Notes: a model not told the origin generated them from the letters alone. A stretch of DNA of 64,000 nt from Acinetobacter sp. TGL-Y2 (GCF_001612555.1 NZ_CP015110.1:3038001-3102000); one strand, 5' to 3'; shown: positions 40,962 through 50,522, counted from the stretch's first letter. Translations and numbers: made by a program.

Positions 40962-41345
40962 ATGTTTTCAGTTGTATCGAAGCGTGTTCAAGGTGCTGTT
41001 CAGCGTATTTTTCTTGGGCATTCGCAAAGTTACTCAGAGACACTGAATGAGCTGAATAAAGCCCATGATTATGAGACACGTTTTAATCAATGTCTGTCTG
41101 ATCATATGCATCAACAGTGCGATAAAAATGATGCACGCAATGCAGTTTGGTTTTATTTACGTGCCGCACTGCGGGGCGATAAAGAGGCCCAGTATAAAAT
41201 GGGGCTTAGTTACTTAAATGGACAATTGGGTTTAGACCGCAGTTATATACATGCAGAAAAATGGCTGGATCAAGCCGCGGAGCAAGGACATCATGATGCT
41301 AAGCATGTACTTGAAAAAGCACTTAATCATCTGGTGATTTCTTAA
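40962..41345 (+). CDS. Short Sel1-repeat protein
   Basis: 127 residues. Central and C-terminal parts contain Sel1-like (TPR-related) repeats: AVWFYLRAALRGDKEAQYKMGLSYL, given here as RAALRGDKEAQYKMGLSYL, and HAEKWLDQAAEQGHHDAKHVL. Such repeats form helix pairs for protein binding. The first 50 residues are helical and unlike the repeat. No signal peptide is evident, so it is probably cytoplasmic. A very strong ribosome-binding site, AAGGAGGT, precedes the ATG. Function unknown. Confidence 0.78.
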   Translation: MFSVVSKRVQGAVQRIFLGHSQSYSETLNELNKAHDYETRFNQCLSDHMHQQCDKNDARNAVWFYLRAALRGDKEAQYKMGLSYLNGQLGLDRSYIHAEKWLDQAAEQGHHDAKHVLEKALNHLVIS

Positions 41346-41392
41346 ATTATATTCCTGAGTCGCAGCTAAATATTAGCAAATCGACTCAAAAT

Positions 41393-41422
41393 AAAAAAAC
41401 CAGCCCTGAGGCTGGTTTTTTT
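41393..41422. terminator. Bidirectional terminator between Sel1 gene and ettA
   Basis: AAAAAAACCAGCC, loop CTGA, GGCTGGTTTTTTT, between convergent genes. Confidence 0.9.
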
Positions 41423-41440
41423 AACAATCAAAATGAGCGA

Positions 41441-43102
41441 TTAAGCACCAATTTTGCGATATTTTTGACGCTTAGCCACCAAATCATCACCATCACGCTT
41501 ACGACGGTATTCTTCAAACTCAGTATAGTTACCGTCGAAGAATTCTGGCGTCTGGCCTTCAAATGACAAGATATGGGTTGCAATACGGTCGAGGAACCAA
41601 CGGTCATGCGAGATCACCATCACAGTACCTGGGAAGACTAAAATTGCATCCTCAAGCGCACGTAAGGTTTCGATATCCAAGTCATTCGACGGTTCATCGA
41701 GTAAGATCACGTTTGCACCAAGTTGTAGGATTTTCGCAAGTTGTAAACGGTTACGCTCACCCCCTGAGAGTTGACCTACACGTTTTTGCTGATCTTGACC
41801 TTTAAAGTTAAAGCGACCGATATACGCACGAGATGCGATTTCGTATTCACCAATCTTTAAAATATCTAAACCGCCAGAAACTTCTTCCCAAACCGTTTTA
41901 TCATTGTCTAAGGTGTCACGGATTTGGCCGACATAAGCCACTTTAACCGAGTCACCTAGAACCACAGAACCTGTATCTGGTTCTAGTTCGCCAGTCATCA
42001 TTCGGAACAATGTAGTTTTACCTGCACCATTCTCCCCCACGATGCCGACAATCGCTGTTGGTGGTACAACGAAGGATAAATCTTTATACAAGGTACGGCC
42101 ATCAAACGATTTACTGATGCCTTCAACTTCTACAACCTTGTTGCCTAAACGTGGACCCGGTGGAATGTAGATTTCAGAGGTTTCATTACGCTGTTGGAAT
42201 TCACGCGAGTTCAGCTCTTCAAAACGCTCCATACGCGCTTTGTTTTTCTTTTGCTGACCTTTGGCATTTGAACGAACCCATTCAAGTTCTTTCTTCAATG
42301 CTTTCGCAAAAGATTCTTCTTGCTTGTTCTCTTGCTCTAAGCGAGCATTTTTCTGCTCCAACCAAGAAGAATAGTTACCTTGGTATGGAATACCCATGCC
42401 ACGGTCAAGCTCAAGAATCCATTCAGCCACGTTATCTAAGAAATAACGGTCATGCGTAATCGCAACGATGGTACCTGCGAAGTCTTTCAAGAAACGCTCT
42501 AACCAAGCTACAGAGGATGCATCTAAATGGTTGGTCGGTTCATCAAGAAGCAACATGTCAGGTTTAGAAAGCAATAAACGGCAAAGCGCAACACGGCGGC
42601 GTTCACCACCTGAAAGCAATTTAACATCTGCATCCCAAGCTGGAAGATTCAGCGCAGCAGCAGCTTGATCCATTTGGTTTGTTAGATTGTGCGCATCCCA
42701 AGCATGAATAATGGCCTCTAACTTCTCTTGCTCTTTTGCAAGCGCATCAAAGTCAGCATCTTCAGCGGCATATTCAGCGAAAACCTCATCAAGACGCGCC
42801 AAAGCATCAAGCGGTTCACGCAGACCATCTTCAACGTTACCACGAACGTCTTTGGTTTCATCTAAAGGTGGCTCTTGCTCAAGATAACCGATTTTAATAC
42901 CCGGTTGAGCACGTGCTTCACCTGAGAAATCTTTATCTACGCCAGCCATAATACGAAGCAGAGTAGATTTACCTGCACCGTTTAAACCAAGAACACCAAT
43001 TTTAGCGCCTGGGAAAAATGATAAAGATATGTCTTTTAAGATTTCGCGCTTTGGCGGAACCATCTTCGACACACGGTTCATCGTGTAAATATATTGGGCC
43101 AC
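41441..43102 (-). CDS. ettA: Energy-dependent translational throttle protein EttA
   Basis: ABC-F protein of 553 residues that binds the ribosomal E site and gates entry to elongation according to the ATP/ADP ratio. Two ABC domains: Walker A GLNGAGKST and GENGAGKTT, signatures LSGGERRRVALC and LSGGERNRLQLA, Walker B LLLDEPTNHLD and ILLDEPSNDLD. An arm domain and charged linker lie between them. The frame is open to 43171, but the family N-terminus is MAQ-YTM, matching a GTG at 43102 with GAGGAG six bases upstream. That start is used here. Confidence 0.95.
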   Translation of the reverse strand: MAQYIYTMNRVSKMVPPKREILKDISLSFFPGAKIGVLGLNGAGKSTLLRIMAGVDKDFSGEARAQPGIKIGYLEQEPPLDETKDVRGNVEDGLREPLDALARLDEVFAEYAAEDADFDALAKEQEKLEAIIHAWDAHNLTNQMDQAAAALNLPAWDADVKLLSGGERRRVALCRLLLSKPDMLLLDEPTNHLDASSVAWLERFLKDFAGTIVAITHDRYFLDNVAEWILELDRGMGIPYQGNYSSWLEQKNARLEQENKQEESFAKALKKELEWVRSNAKGQQKKNKARMERFEELNSREFQQRNETSEIYIPPGPRLGNKVVEVEGISKSFDGRTLYKDLSFVVPPTAIVGIVGENGAGKTTLFRMMTGELEPDTGSVVLGDSVKVAYVGQIRDTLDNDKTVWEEVSGGLDILKIGEYEIASRAYIGRFNFKGQDQQKRVGQLSGGERNRLQLAKILQLGANVILLDEPSNDLDIETLRALEDAILVFPGTVMVISHDRWFLDRIATHILSFEGQTPEFFDGNYTEFEEYRRKRDGDDLVAKRQKYRKIGA

Positions 43103-43395
43103 GTAGGACTCCTCTATAGAAAAACCAACATTCGCAATAGATACAGCAGCGAACAAATAATTGCCGAGCATTATACGATGAATACGCTAAAAACATAAGG
43201 TATGAACAGCATCTTCAATGCAATCTTACATGTTTAAAAAATAAACAATGCTGTTTCAACGCTCCATTTTCAAAGCACCGACTTCAAAATACCGATATTC
43301 AAAAATTAGATAAATTTTTCAATAATATATAAATTTCATTTTTCGATTGAAATGCTATATTTGAGCAATAATCAACCGAAAACAATGACACTATT

Positions 43396-44673
43396 ATGAC
43401 GTATAAAGACGAAACCCTTGCAATTCATGCAGGATATAGCCCAGAGCCCACCACCAAAGCCGTGGCTGTTCCGATTTATCAAACTACATCCTATTCTTTT
43501 GATAGCACGCAGCACGGTGCGGACCTGTTCGATTTAAAAGTTCAGGGCAATATTTACACACGGATTATGAATCCGACCACTGCAGTGCTTGAGCAACGTG
43601 TGGCTGCCTTAGAGGGTGGAATTGGTGCGTTAGCATTGGCTTCAGGCATGGCTGCGATTACCTATACCATTCAAACCATTGCTGAGGCAGGTGATAATAT
43701 TGCGTCTGTCTCCACGCTTTACGGGGGCACCTACAACTTATTTGCGCATACCCTACCCAAACAAGGCATCGAAGTACGCTTTTTTGACTACCAAGACCCT
43801 GAAGCCCTTCGTGGCTTGATTGATGATAAAACCAAATTAGTTTTTGTCGAATCGATTGGTAACCCACTGGGTAATATTATTGATTTAGAAGCGATCTCGA
43901 AAATTGCGCATGAGTATGGGATTCCTGTGGTGGTCGACAATACAGTGGCCACGCCGATACTGCAAAAATCGTTTGAGTTTGGTGCAGATATCATCGTGCA
44001 TTCACTGACCAAATATATTGGCGGTCATGGCAACTCCATTGGCGGCATTATCGTCGACAGTGGTAAGTTCCCTTGGGGCAAATATCCTGAACGTTTCAAA
44101 GTGCTGAATACCCCAGATCCAAGTTATCACGGCGTCAACTATGTCGAGGCTTTAGGTGAGGCCGCTTTCATTGCACGCGCCCGCGTGGTGCCTTTACGTA
44201 ATACGGGAGCAGCCATTAGCCCACATAATGTATTTTTGATCTTACAAGGCTTAGAAACTTTAAGTTTGCGTATGGAGCGCCATACTGAAAATGCACTCAA
44301 AGTCGCGACCTATTTAAAAGCCCATTCCAAAGTAAAATGGGTCAATTATGCAGGACTTAAAGACCATTCAGAGCATGCATTGGCACAGAAATATGTCAAA
44401 GGCAAACCCTCAGCTATTTTAACCTTCGGGGTGCAAGATGGGCTTGCTGGTGGCACACGTTTTATTGATGCGCTGCAATTGTTTACTCGCCTTGTAAACA
44501 TTGGCGACGCGAAGAGCTTGGCCTGCCATCCTGCAACCACCACGCATCGACAACTCAATGAAGCTGAACTCAAAGCCGCAGGTGTCAGCATTGATATGGT
44601 GCGCCTGTCTGTGGGGATTGAACATGCAGATGATTTAATTGCAGATTTAGAGCAAGCGTTGGCACAGGTTTAA
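43396..44673 (+). CDS. metY: O-acetylhomoserine sulfhydrylase (aminocarboxypropyltransferase)
   Basis: 425-residue PLP enzyme making homocysteine from O-acetylhomoserine and sulfide, direct sulfhydrylation for methionine synthesis. Cys/Met metabolism PLP family blocks: NIYTRIMNPTTAVLEQRVA at about 55-73, ALASGMAAITY near 82, and the PLP lysine Lys206 in HSLTKYIGGHG. The C-terminus has SLACHPATTTHRQL. Length is typical of the O-acetylhomoserine branch (about 425) rather than cystathionine enzymes (about 390). The upstream 224 bases contain short inverted repeats but no recognised riboswitch. Ribosome-binding site is weak. Confidence 0.93.
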   Translation: MTYKDETLAIHAGYSPEPTTKAVAVPIYQTTSYSFDSTQHGADLFDLKVQGNIYTRIMNPTTAVLEQRVAALEGGIGALALASGMAAITYTIQTIAEAGDNIASVSTLYGGTYNLFAHTLPKQGIEVRFFDYQDPEALRGLIDDKTKLVFVESIGNPLGNIIDLEAISKIAHEYGIPVVVDNTVATPILQKSFEFGADIIVHSLTKYIGGHGNSIGGIIVDSGKFPWGKYPERFKVLNTPDPSYHGVNYVEALGEAAFIARARVVPLRNTGAAISPHNVFLILQGLETLSLRMERHTENALKVATYLKAHSKVKWVNYAGLKDHSEHALAQKYVKGKPSAILTFGVQDGLAGGTRFIDALQLFTRLVNIGDAKSLACHPATTTHRQLNEAELKAAGVSIDMVRLSVGIEHADDLIADLEQALAQV

Positions 44674-44981
44674 TTAAATACCTCAGCCTTAATAAGCCCC
44701 AATAAAATAGAGTCTCAAATACAAAGTTTCAAGATGAAGCTTTGTATTATTTTACTTTAGACAATAACTAGAATATATTGATCAAAACAGCATATCTAAG
44801 AACAATAAATTAGAGCAATTACTCTAAAATAATTTGTAAATTCATAGACTTATTCCTAGTATTTTTTTTGGTTTTCGCTATTATCCGCCTATGGTGTATG
44901 CCTGTCTTGCTTGGTCAAAGACCTCCAAATCATACAAAAAATAGAGCAAAATTTGATTTCATCTCTGGAAGGGAAACGTGA
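44674..44981. other. Intergenic region metY to acr1
   Basis: 308 bases. It holds the possible metY terminator and an A/T-rich stretch before acr1. No small gene is convincing. I could not assign a promoter with confidence. Confidence 0.35.
44717..44750 (+). terminator. Possible terminator of metY
   Basis: ATACAAAG-TTC, five-base loop, GAA-CTTTGTAT hairpin with one internal mismatch, followed by an A/T-rich tract. Weaker than the other hairpins in the window. Confidence 0.45.
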
Positions 44982-45869
44982 ATGAATAAAAAATTAGAAC
45001 AGCTTTTTCAACGCAAAGTACATGGCAAAGTGGTTTTGATCACTGGCGCATCAAGTGGAATTGGCTTAACGGTGGCACATAAACTTGCAGATGCTGGTGC
45101 GCATGTTCTATTGGTTGCACGTACTGAAGAAGCACTCGCTGAAGCCAAATTTGATATTGAAGCCAAAGGTGGCAAAGCCACTATTTTCCCTTGTGATTTG
45201 AATGACATGTATGCCATTGATGATGTGTCGAAAAAAATTCTAAGCACTGTAGATCATATTGATATTTTAATTAATAACGCGGGGCGCTCTATTCGCCGTG
45301 CAGTGCATGAATCGACAGATCGCTTCCATGACTTTGAACGTACAATGCAGCTGAATTATTTCGGTTCGGTGCGTTTAATTTTAAATATACTCCCGCAAAT
45401 GATGGAGCGTAAAGCAGGTCAAATCATCAACATCAGCTCGATTGGTGTGTTGGCCAATGCCACACGCTTTTCGGCTTATGTGGCATCAAAAGCAGCACTG
45501 GATGCTTTTAGTCGCTGTCTATCAGCAGAAGTGCATTCTCATAAAATTGCGATTACTTCGGTGTATATGCCACTTGTCAGAACACCAATGATTGCACCGA
45601 CCAAAATGTATAAATACGTCCCTGCCCTGACGCCTGAGCAAGCAGCAGATTTAATTGCATTGGCTGTGGTCAAGCGTCCGAAGAAGATTGCGACAGGTTT
45701 GGGCCGTTTAGCCTCAATTACCTATTCAATTGCGCCTGATATTAACAATAAACTTATGTCGATTGGTTATAACCTCTTCCCAAGCTCAACAGCATCTATA
45801 GGTCAGCAAGAGAAACTCAATATTATCCAAAAAGCGTATGCACGTTTGTTCCCAGGTGAACACTGGTAA
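44982..45869 (+). CDS. acr1: Fatty acyl-CoA reductase Acr1 (short-chain dehydrogenase family)
   Basis: 295-residue NADPH-dependent reductase. NADP-binding TGASSGIG at residues 21-28, NNAGRSIRRAVHES near residue 98, and the catalytic Tyr166-x3-Lys170 in SAYVASKAALDAFSRCLSAE (shown as SAYVASKAALD). Length, N-terminus (MNKKLE) and C-terminus (YARLFPGEHW) match the Acinetobacter Acr1 that reduces long-chain acyl-CoA to fatty aldehyde for wax-ester storage, as I remember that sequence. A generic SDR is the alternative, but the agreement over the whole length makes Acr1 likely. Ribosome-binding site GGAAGGG. Followed by a terminator; monocistronic. Confidence 0.88.
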   Translation: MNKKLEQLFQRKVHGKVVLITGASSGIGLTVAHKLADAGAHVLLVARTEEALAEAKFDIEAKGGKATIFPCDLNDMYAIDDVSKKILSTVDHIDILINNAGRSIRRAVHESTDRFHDFERTMQLNYFGSVRLILNILPQMMERKAGQIINISSIGVLANATRFSAYVASKAALDAFSRCLSAEVHSHKIAITSVYMPLVRTPMIAPTKMYKYVPALTPEQAADLIALAVVKRPKKIATGLGRLASITYSIAPDINNKLMSIGYNLFPSSTASIGQQEKLNIIQKAYARLFPGEHW

Positions 45870-45892
45870 TTTAAACTAGCCAGCTCTCAATA

Positions 45893-45915
45893 AAGCCTCC
45901 TCTTTAGGAGGTTTT
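45893..45915 (+). terminator. Terminator of acr1
   Basis: CCTCCT, short loop, AGGAGG followed by TTTTA, about 25 bases after the acr1 stop. Confidence 0.75.
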
Positions 45916-46039
45916 ATTATGCCTCTTACATTCCCAACAATAAAAACTGTTACAATTTAGGCGCTTTTTTTAATTTTTCTTTAAGAATTAACCGCCAAAA
46001 TAATCTGACAATAATAGGGCAAAATCGAGGGTATGGTGC

Positions 46040-46273
46040 ATGAAGCAAATATATCTGTTTAAAGGTTTTTTTATACTCTGTGCAGTTTTATTTAGCATAA
46101 ATTTCTTTCAAATGATTCAATCTCAACAGTATTCTGTAGATACATTGTTCCAATTATCTTTAGCTTTAGTCTCGACTTGGCTCAGTCTCAATATTCGTGA
46201 AGCAGTAGCATTCAAATCTATTCACCTTAAAACTGCCCGTAAATCCAATGCGATTCAACACTCACAGTATTAA
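46040..46273 (+). CDS. Small membrane protein of unknown function (77 residues)
   Basis: 77 residues with two predicted helices: about 7-25 (KGFFILCAVLFSINFF) and 36-53 (TLFQLSLALVSTWLSL), and a basic C-terminal tail. No known domain. GAGG lies about nine bases before the ATG. It has its own terminator at 46295-46322. Its size and layout resemble the next small gene, but I see no clear sequence identity. Confidence 0.55.
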   Translation: MKQIYLFKGFFILCAVLFSINFFQMIQSQQYSVDTLFQLSLALVSTWLSLNIREAVAFKSIHLKTARKSNAIQHSQY

Positions 46274-46294
46274 TTCATTTTAATTGTTATCAAT

Positions 46295-46322
46295 AAAAAA
46301 CCTTCTAATTGGGAGGTTTTTT
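46295..46322 (+). terminator. Terminator of the 77-residue membrane protein gene
   Basis: AAAAAACCTTCT, four-base loop, GGGAGGTTTTTT with G-U pairs. Good stem and T-run. Confidence 0.75.
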
Positions 46323-46506
46323 GGATCTAAACTTGGCTGATAAACCATTAATAAAATCACAAAACCCATGGGTTACCTTTAGTCAATTGAGCATAGGGTT
46401 GAATACGTTGATCTTTTTTCAAATGCCCACTTGAACAGCTGTTAATAACTTAAGGGATGAAATTTTATGTTATAAAACACCCATCTCTTTTTGTCTTTAT
46501 TGAAAT

Positions 46507-46821
46507 ATGCGAATTTTTGCTTTAATACTGCAGTATGTTTCTATCACTTTTGCACTGTATCTTTGCTATCAAGTTGGAGTGAGCGTTTACCTTCAACAAT
46601 ATGAAATTATGGATATTGTCGCAAATATCGGGACTATTTTAGTTTGTATCGATTTGGCCGTTTTTCTTTGGCACAGTCGCAGTACAAATGCTCAAAACTT
46701 ACAGGACTACGCCAGTAAATTGGAGCAACCTGCACCGATTTTCGTTAAGGTTTCTCGCAAGCTCGGACATTTTGGAATCTTGCTGATTATTACCAGTTGG
46801 ATTGTTCCACTGATCAATTAA
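46507..46821 (+). CDS. Small membrane protein of unknown function (104 residues)
   Basis: 104 residues with three predicted helices: about 3-24, 36-56 and 85-102. The loop between helices two and three is polar (SRSTNAQNLQDYASKLEQ). No recognised domain. The ribosome-binding site is weak. Convergent with tex across a shared terminator. Confidence 0.55.
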   Translation: MRIFALILQYVSITFALYLCYQVGVSVYLQQYEIMDIVANIGTILVCIDLAVFLWHSRSTNAQNLQDYASKLEQPAPIFVKVSRKLGHFGILLIITSWIVPLIN

Positions 46822-46829
46822 TCATGTAT

Positions 46830-46857
46830 AAAAAACCTCCCAATGGGGAGGTTTTTT
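46830..46857. terminator. Bidirectional terminator between the 104-residue protein gene and tex
   Basis: AAAAAACCTCCC, short loop, GGGGAGGTTTTTT. Serves both convergent genes. Confidence 0.88.
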
Positions 46858-46873
46858 ATTGAGCAGTTAAAGA

Positions 46874-49225
46874 TTATTTCGAACCTTTAATCCCTGCTTG
46901 AAGTAACAATGCACCCAAACCACCAATTTTTTGCTCTTGAGGTTTAGTAGATTGTGGCTTCTTATTCTGTTGCGGACGATCACCTTGAGGGCGTGCTTGC
47001 TGAGGACGTTTCGCTTGTGGCTTACGTTCAGTACGTTGTTCACCATTTACAGGCTCACGACGTGGCTGACGCGGTGCTTCAGAACCTTCAGGACGCATAG
47101 ACAAGTTCACACGGTTACGTTCAGTATCGACTTGCAATACACGTACTTGAACAATTTGACCGGGTTTCACAATTTTATGTGGATCCGATACAAATTCATT
47201 GGCAAGCTCAGAAATATGAACCAAACCATCTTGATGAACACCGATATCAACAAAAGCACCGAAGTTAGTGACATTGGTGATCACACCTTCAAGCTGTAAG
47301 CCTTCAGTTAACTGCGCAACATCTTTAATGTCATCACGGAACTTCGCTGTACGGAACTCAGGACGTGGATCACGACCCGGTTTTTCAAGCTCAGAAAGAA
47401 CATCTTTGATGGTGGGAAGACCAAATTTGTCATCTGCAAATTCTTCTGCATTCACCTGACGAATGATTTCAGTATTGCCAATGATATCTTTTACAGTCGT
47501 CGCTTTCGCTTCAACAATTTTGCTGACCAGTGCATATGATTCAGGATGAACCGCAGAGGCATCGAGTGGCTCTGAGCCATCTTGAATACGCAAGAAACCA
47601 GCCGCTTGCTCAAAAGTACGCTCGCCTAAACGCGGTACATTTTTAAGTGCCTGACGGTTGTCAAAACGACCATTTTCTTTACGGAATTCAACAATCTGCT
47701 GTGCGATTGATTTGTTCAAACCTGCGATATAACCCAAAATTGCAGATGATGCTGTATTGACATCAACACCCACAGAGTTCACACAGTCTTCAACCACAGT
47801 CTCAAGCATTTTCGCTAAACCTGTTTGGTTGACGTCATGTTGATATTGACCTACACCAATCGATTTTGGATCAATTTTTACAAGTTCAGCCAGTGGATCT
47901 TGTAAACGACGTGCAATAGACACTGCACCACGGATAGACACGTCTAAATCAGGCAGCTCATTTGATGCAAGTTCGGATGCCGAATACACAGATGCACCCG
48001 CTTCAGATACAGAAACGCGGGTTAAATTCAAATCTGTATGTGTAGCCATCATTTCAGCCACTAAGCTTTCAGTTTCGCGGCTAGCAGTTCCATTACCAAT
48101 GGCAACTAAATCGACATTGAATTCACGGCATAAACTCTCAAGCTCAGCCAGTGAACCGGCTTTGTCTTCTTTCGGTGCAAATGGATAGATTGTGCTGTGC
48201 GCAAGTACATCACCCGATGCATTGACAACAGCCAATTTCACGCCAGTACGGATACCCGGGTCAACACCCAAAGTGGTACGCGCGCCTGCAGGTGCAGACA
48301 ACAGCAAATGACGTAAGTTTTCTGCAAAGACGTCCATTGCTTCAGCTTCAGCATTTAAACGCTTTTCAGTCAGCAAAGAATGTTCGATTTGCGGACGAAC
48401 CTTACCCAGCCAAAATAATTTTGCTGTTTGCTTTAAGAAATCTTGGCGTGCTTGTGGCTGAACTGTTTCAAGTGAGTATTCAGTTTCAATACGTGCAAGT
48501 GGCGCATCGTCTTGACCTTCTACTTTTAAACCCAATACGTTTTCTTGACGACCACGTAACATCGCAAGTAAACGATGTGAAGGCACTTTATTTAAGTTTT
48601 CAGAGAAATCGAAGTAATCACGGAATTTTTTACCGACTTCTTTTTTCTCGTCACTTGCCACCAAGCTTTTAAGCATCGCTGTTTTTGCAAATGTAGATTT
48701 TAATTCGGTGGTTAAACCAATATTTTGTGCCCAATCATCAATGATGATATGCTGAATGGCATCGAGTTGGCTTTCAAGGTCTGCATAGTCTTCATGACTA
48801 AAACCTGCCAACGCTTCAGCAGGCTCAACATTTTCAGCAAGAATTGTTGTCGCTATTGGCCCTAGGCCCGCTTCTCTTGCCTTGAATGATTTACTGGTCC
48901 GTTTTGGACGGTACGGTGCGTAAATTTCTTCTAATGCATTTTTGGTTTCAACAGCATTAATGCGTGCCAATAAGTCATCTGACAATTTATCTTGTTCTTT
49001 AAGTGATTCAAGAACTTTCTCACGGCGTTCAAATAAATCACGTAAATACGTTAAGCGCGTATCGAGCTGGCGTAATTGCGTATCGTCCAAGCCCTGCGTT
49101 ACTTCTTTACGGTAACGTGCGATAAATGGAACACTAGAACCTTCATCAATCAGCTTAATGGCAGCTTCTACTTGGTTTGGACGTACGGCAAGTTCACTTG
49201 CCAACTGCTGAACTAAGTCAGTCAT
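46874..49225 (-). CDS. tex: RNA-binding transcriptional accessory protein Tex
   Basis: 783 residues from the chosen start. Tex/YhgF proteins bind nucleic acid and influence transcription. Order: N-terminal helical Tex region (SSVPFIARYRKEVTQGL near residue 30), YqgF/RuvC-like fold (TTLGVDPGIRTGVKLAVV near 315), helix-hairpin-helix region (VGVDVNTASSAILGYIAGL near 490), and an S1 domain (LEGVITNVTNFGAFVDIG near 648). Beyond S1 is a basic, low-complexity tail of about 60 residues with RPQ/KPQ repeats, then a conserved-looking GGLGALLLQAG end. A GTG at 49240 opens the longest frame; the ATG at 49225 matches the family N-terminus. Confidence 0.94.
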   Translation of the reverse strand: MTDLVQQLASELAVRPNQVEAAIKLIDEGSSVPFIARYRKEVTQGLDDTQLRQLDTRLTYLRDLFERREKVLESLKEQDKLSDDLLARINAVETKNALEEIYAPYRPKRTSKSFKAREAGLGPIATTILAENVEPAEALAGFSHEDYADLESQLDAIQHIIIDDWAQNIGLTTELKSTFAKTAMLKSLVASDEKKEVGKKFRDYFDFSENLNKVPSHRLLAMLRGRQENVLGLKVEGQDDAPLARIETEYSLETVQPQARQDFLKQTAKLFWLGKVRPQIEHSLLTEKRLNAEAEAMDVFAENLRHLLLSAPAGARTTLGVDPGIRTGVKLAVVNASGDVLAHSTIYPFAPKEDKAGSLAELESLCREFNVDLVAIGNGTASRETESLVAEMMATHTDLNLTRVSVSEAGASVYSASELASNELPDLDVSIRGAVSIARRLQDPLAELVKIDPKSIGVGQYQHDVNQTGLAKMLETVVEDCVNSVGVDVNTASSAILGYIAGLNKSIAQQIVEFRKENGRFDNRQALKNVPRLGERTFEQAAGFLRIQDGSEPLDASAVHPESYALVSKIVEAKATTVKDIIGNTEIIRQVNAEEFADDKFGLPTIKDVLSELEKPGRDPRPEFRTAKFRDDIKDVAQLTEGLQLEGVITNVTNFGAFVDIGVHQDGLVHISELANEFVSDPHKIVKPGQIVQVRVLQVDTERNRVNLSMRPEGSEAPRQPRREPVNGEQRTERKPQAKRPQQARPQGDRPQQNKKPQSTKPQEQKIGGLGALLLQAGIKGSK

Positions 49226-49757
49226 CGTGTTAAATTCCACAAGGATAAGGACTAAAAGTTAGTGATTATAAAGACCGAGACCATAAAATCCACAGTTGTT
49301 TTGAATATTTACAATGAAAATTTTGATAAAACTATTTTTTCAAGCCATTTTCAGCGCTAAATTTACAACTTAGCATTGATTTGTCACAGTTTCATGGCAA
49401 AAGCATAAAATCATTTTTTGTCATTTAAAATTCATTTATTTCTTTCACAAACTCAAGAAAAAAATTTAAATCTTGTTACCTCTACTCAAGTTGTGCTTTT
49501 AATCACCATAAAAACCAATTATTAAAAAGAAACATCTATTTAAAGACATATTGTAGGGTTTCAAGATTATAAAACTGGCTCAGGATTCTTTATCAACATA
49601 ATTGAATATAAAGCCCTTTTGAAGATGTTGTTATTTGGTTTCAAAGCACAGTTAAAATTGTAATTTTGAGCAAATTGATACATAGTCATAACAAGAACTT
49701 AGGCTTTATACTGAGACTAACGAATATTTATAAATACAACTTTAAAGGGAGTGCATC
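49226..49757. other. Long A+T-rich divergent region between tex and ompR
   Basis: About 530 bases with no gene. It should hold the tex promoter (minus) and ompR promoter (plus). A -10-like TATACT at 49707-49712 lies about 45 bases before the ompR start without a good -35. No clear operator repeats or hairpins. Confidence 0.4.
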
Positions 49758-50522
49758 ATGAGTTTGGTTGTACCTGCTGAAAATACAGATGTTGTACACA
49801 ATGAAACTGACCGCGTCGAACGCATTTTAGTTGTCGATGATGATGTGCGTTTACGTACCCTTTTGCAGCGCTTTTTAGAAGATAAAGGTTTTGTGGTTAA
49901 AACGGCTCATGACGCGACACAAATGGATCGTTTATTACAACGTGAGTTGTTCTCTTTGATCGTGCTCGATTTTATGTTACCGGTTGAAGATGGTCTAAGC
50001 ATTTGCCGTCGTTTACGCAATTCCAATATTGATACACCGATTATCATGCTCACCGCTCGTGGTAGTGATTCTGACCGTATTGCGGGTTTAGAAGCAGGTG
50101 CAGATGATTATTTGCCAAAACCATTTAATCCAAATGAATTGTTGGCACGTATTCGCGCTGTCCTTCGTCGTCAAGTACGTGAAGTACCAGGTGCACCTAG
50201 TCAAAATGTGGAAGTGGTGTCTTTTGGTCCGTGGTCACTAGATTTGTCTACGCGTACATTGACTCGTGAAGGTCAAGTCGTCACCTTAACCACAGGTGAG
50301 TTTGCGGTACTTAAAGCATTGGTACAGCATCCACGTGAACCCCTCACTCGCGACAAGCTGATGAATTTAGCTCGCGGTCGTGAATGGGGCGCAATGGAGC
50401 GTTCAATTGATGTTCAAGTGTCTCGTCTTCGTCGTTTGATTGAAGAAAATCCTGCACGCGCACGTTATATCCAAACAGTTTGGGGCGTGGGTTATGTCTT
50501 CGTTCCAGATGGTGCTGAATAA
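49758..50522 (+). CDS. ompR: OmpR-family response regulator
   Basis: 254-residue DNA-binding regulator of the OmpR-EnvZ pair. Receiver domain at about residues 24-140 with acidic pocket VVDDD, phospho-acceptor Asp71 in VLDFMLPVEDG, and Lys in YLPKPFNPNELL. C-terminal winged helix at about 155-250 ending RYIQTVWGVGYVFVPDG. AAAGGGAG ribosome-binding site. An N-terminal extension of about 20 residues precedes the receiver. The partner kinase begins about 290 bases downstream, rather than overlapping as in enterics. In Acinetobacter this pair affects envelope and osmotic responses. Confidence 0.93.
   Translation: MSLVVPAENTDVVHNETDRVERILVVDDDVRLRTLLQRFLEDKGFVVKTAHDATQMDRLLQRELFSLIVLDFMLPVEDGLSICRRLRNSNIDTPIIMLTARGSDSDRIAGLEAGADDYLPKPFNPNELLARIRAVLRRQVREVPGAPSQNVEVVSFGPWSLDLSTRTLTREGQVVTLTTGEFAVLKALVQHPREPLTRDKLMNLARGREWGAMERSIDVQVSRLRRLIEENPARARYIQTVWGVGYVFVPDGAE

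Noticed and set aside
41103..43171. Longer EttA start at 43171
   Set aside because: The upstream 23 codons have no family similarity, while the GTG at 43102 has a good ribosome-binding site and the conserved N-terminus.
43201..43395. Methionine-related riboswitch upstream of metY
   Set aside because: Only short inverted repeats (AACAGCAT/ATGCTGTT and ATTTCA/TGAAAT) are visible. They do not match the SAM or SAH riboswitch cores that I know.
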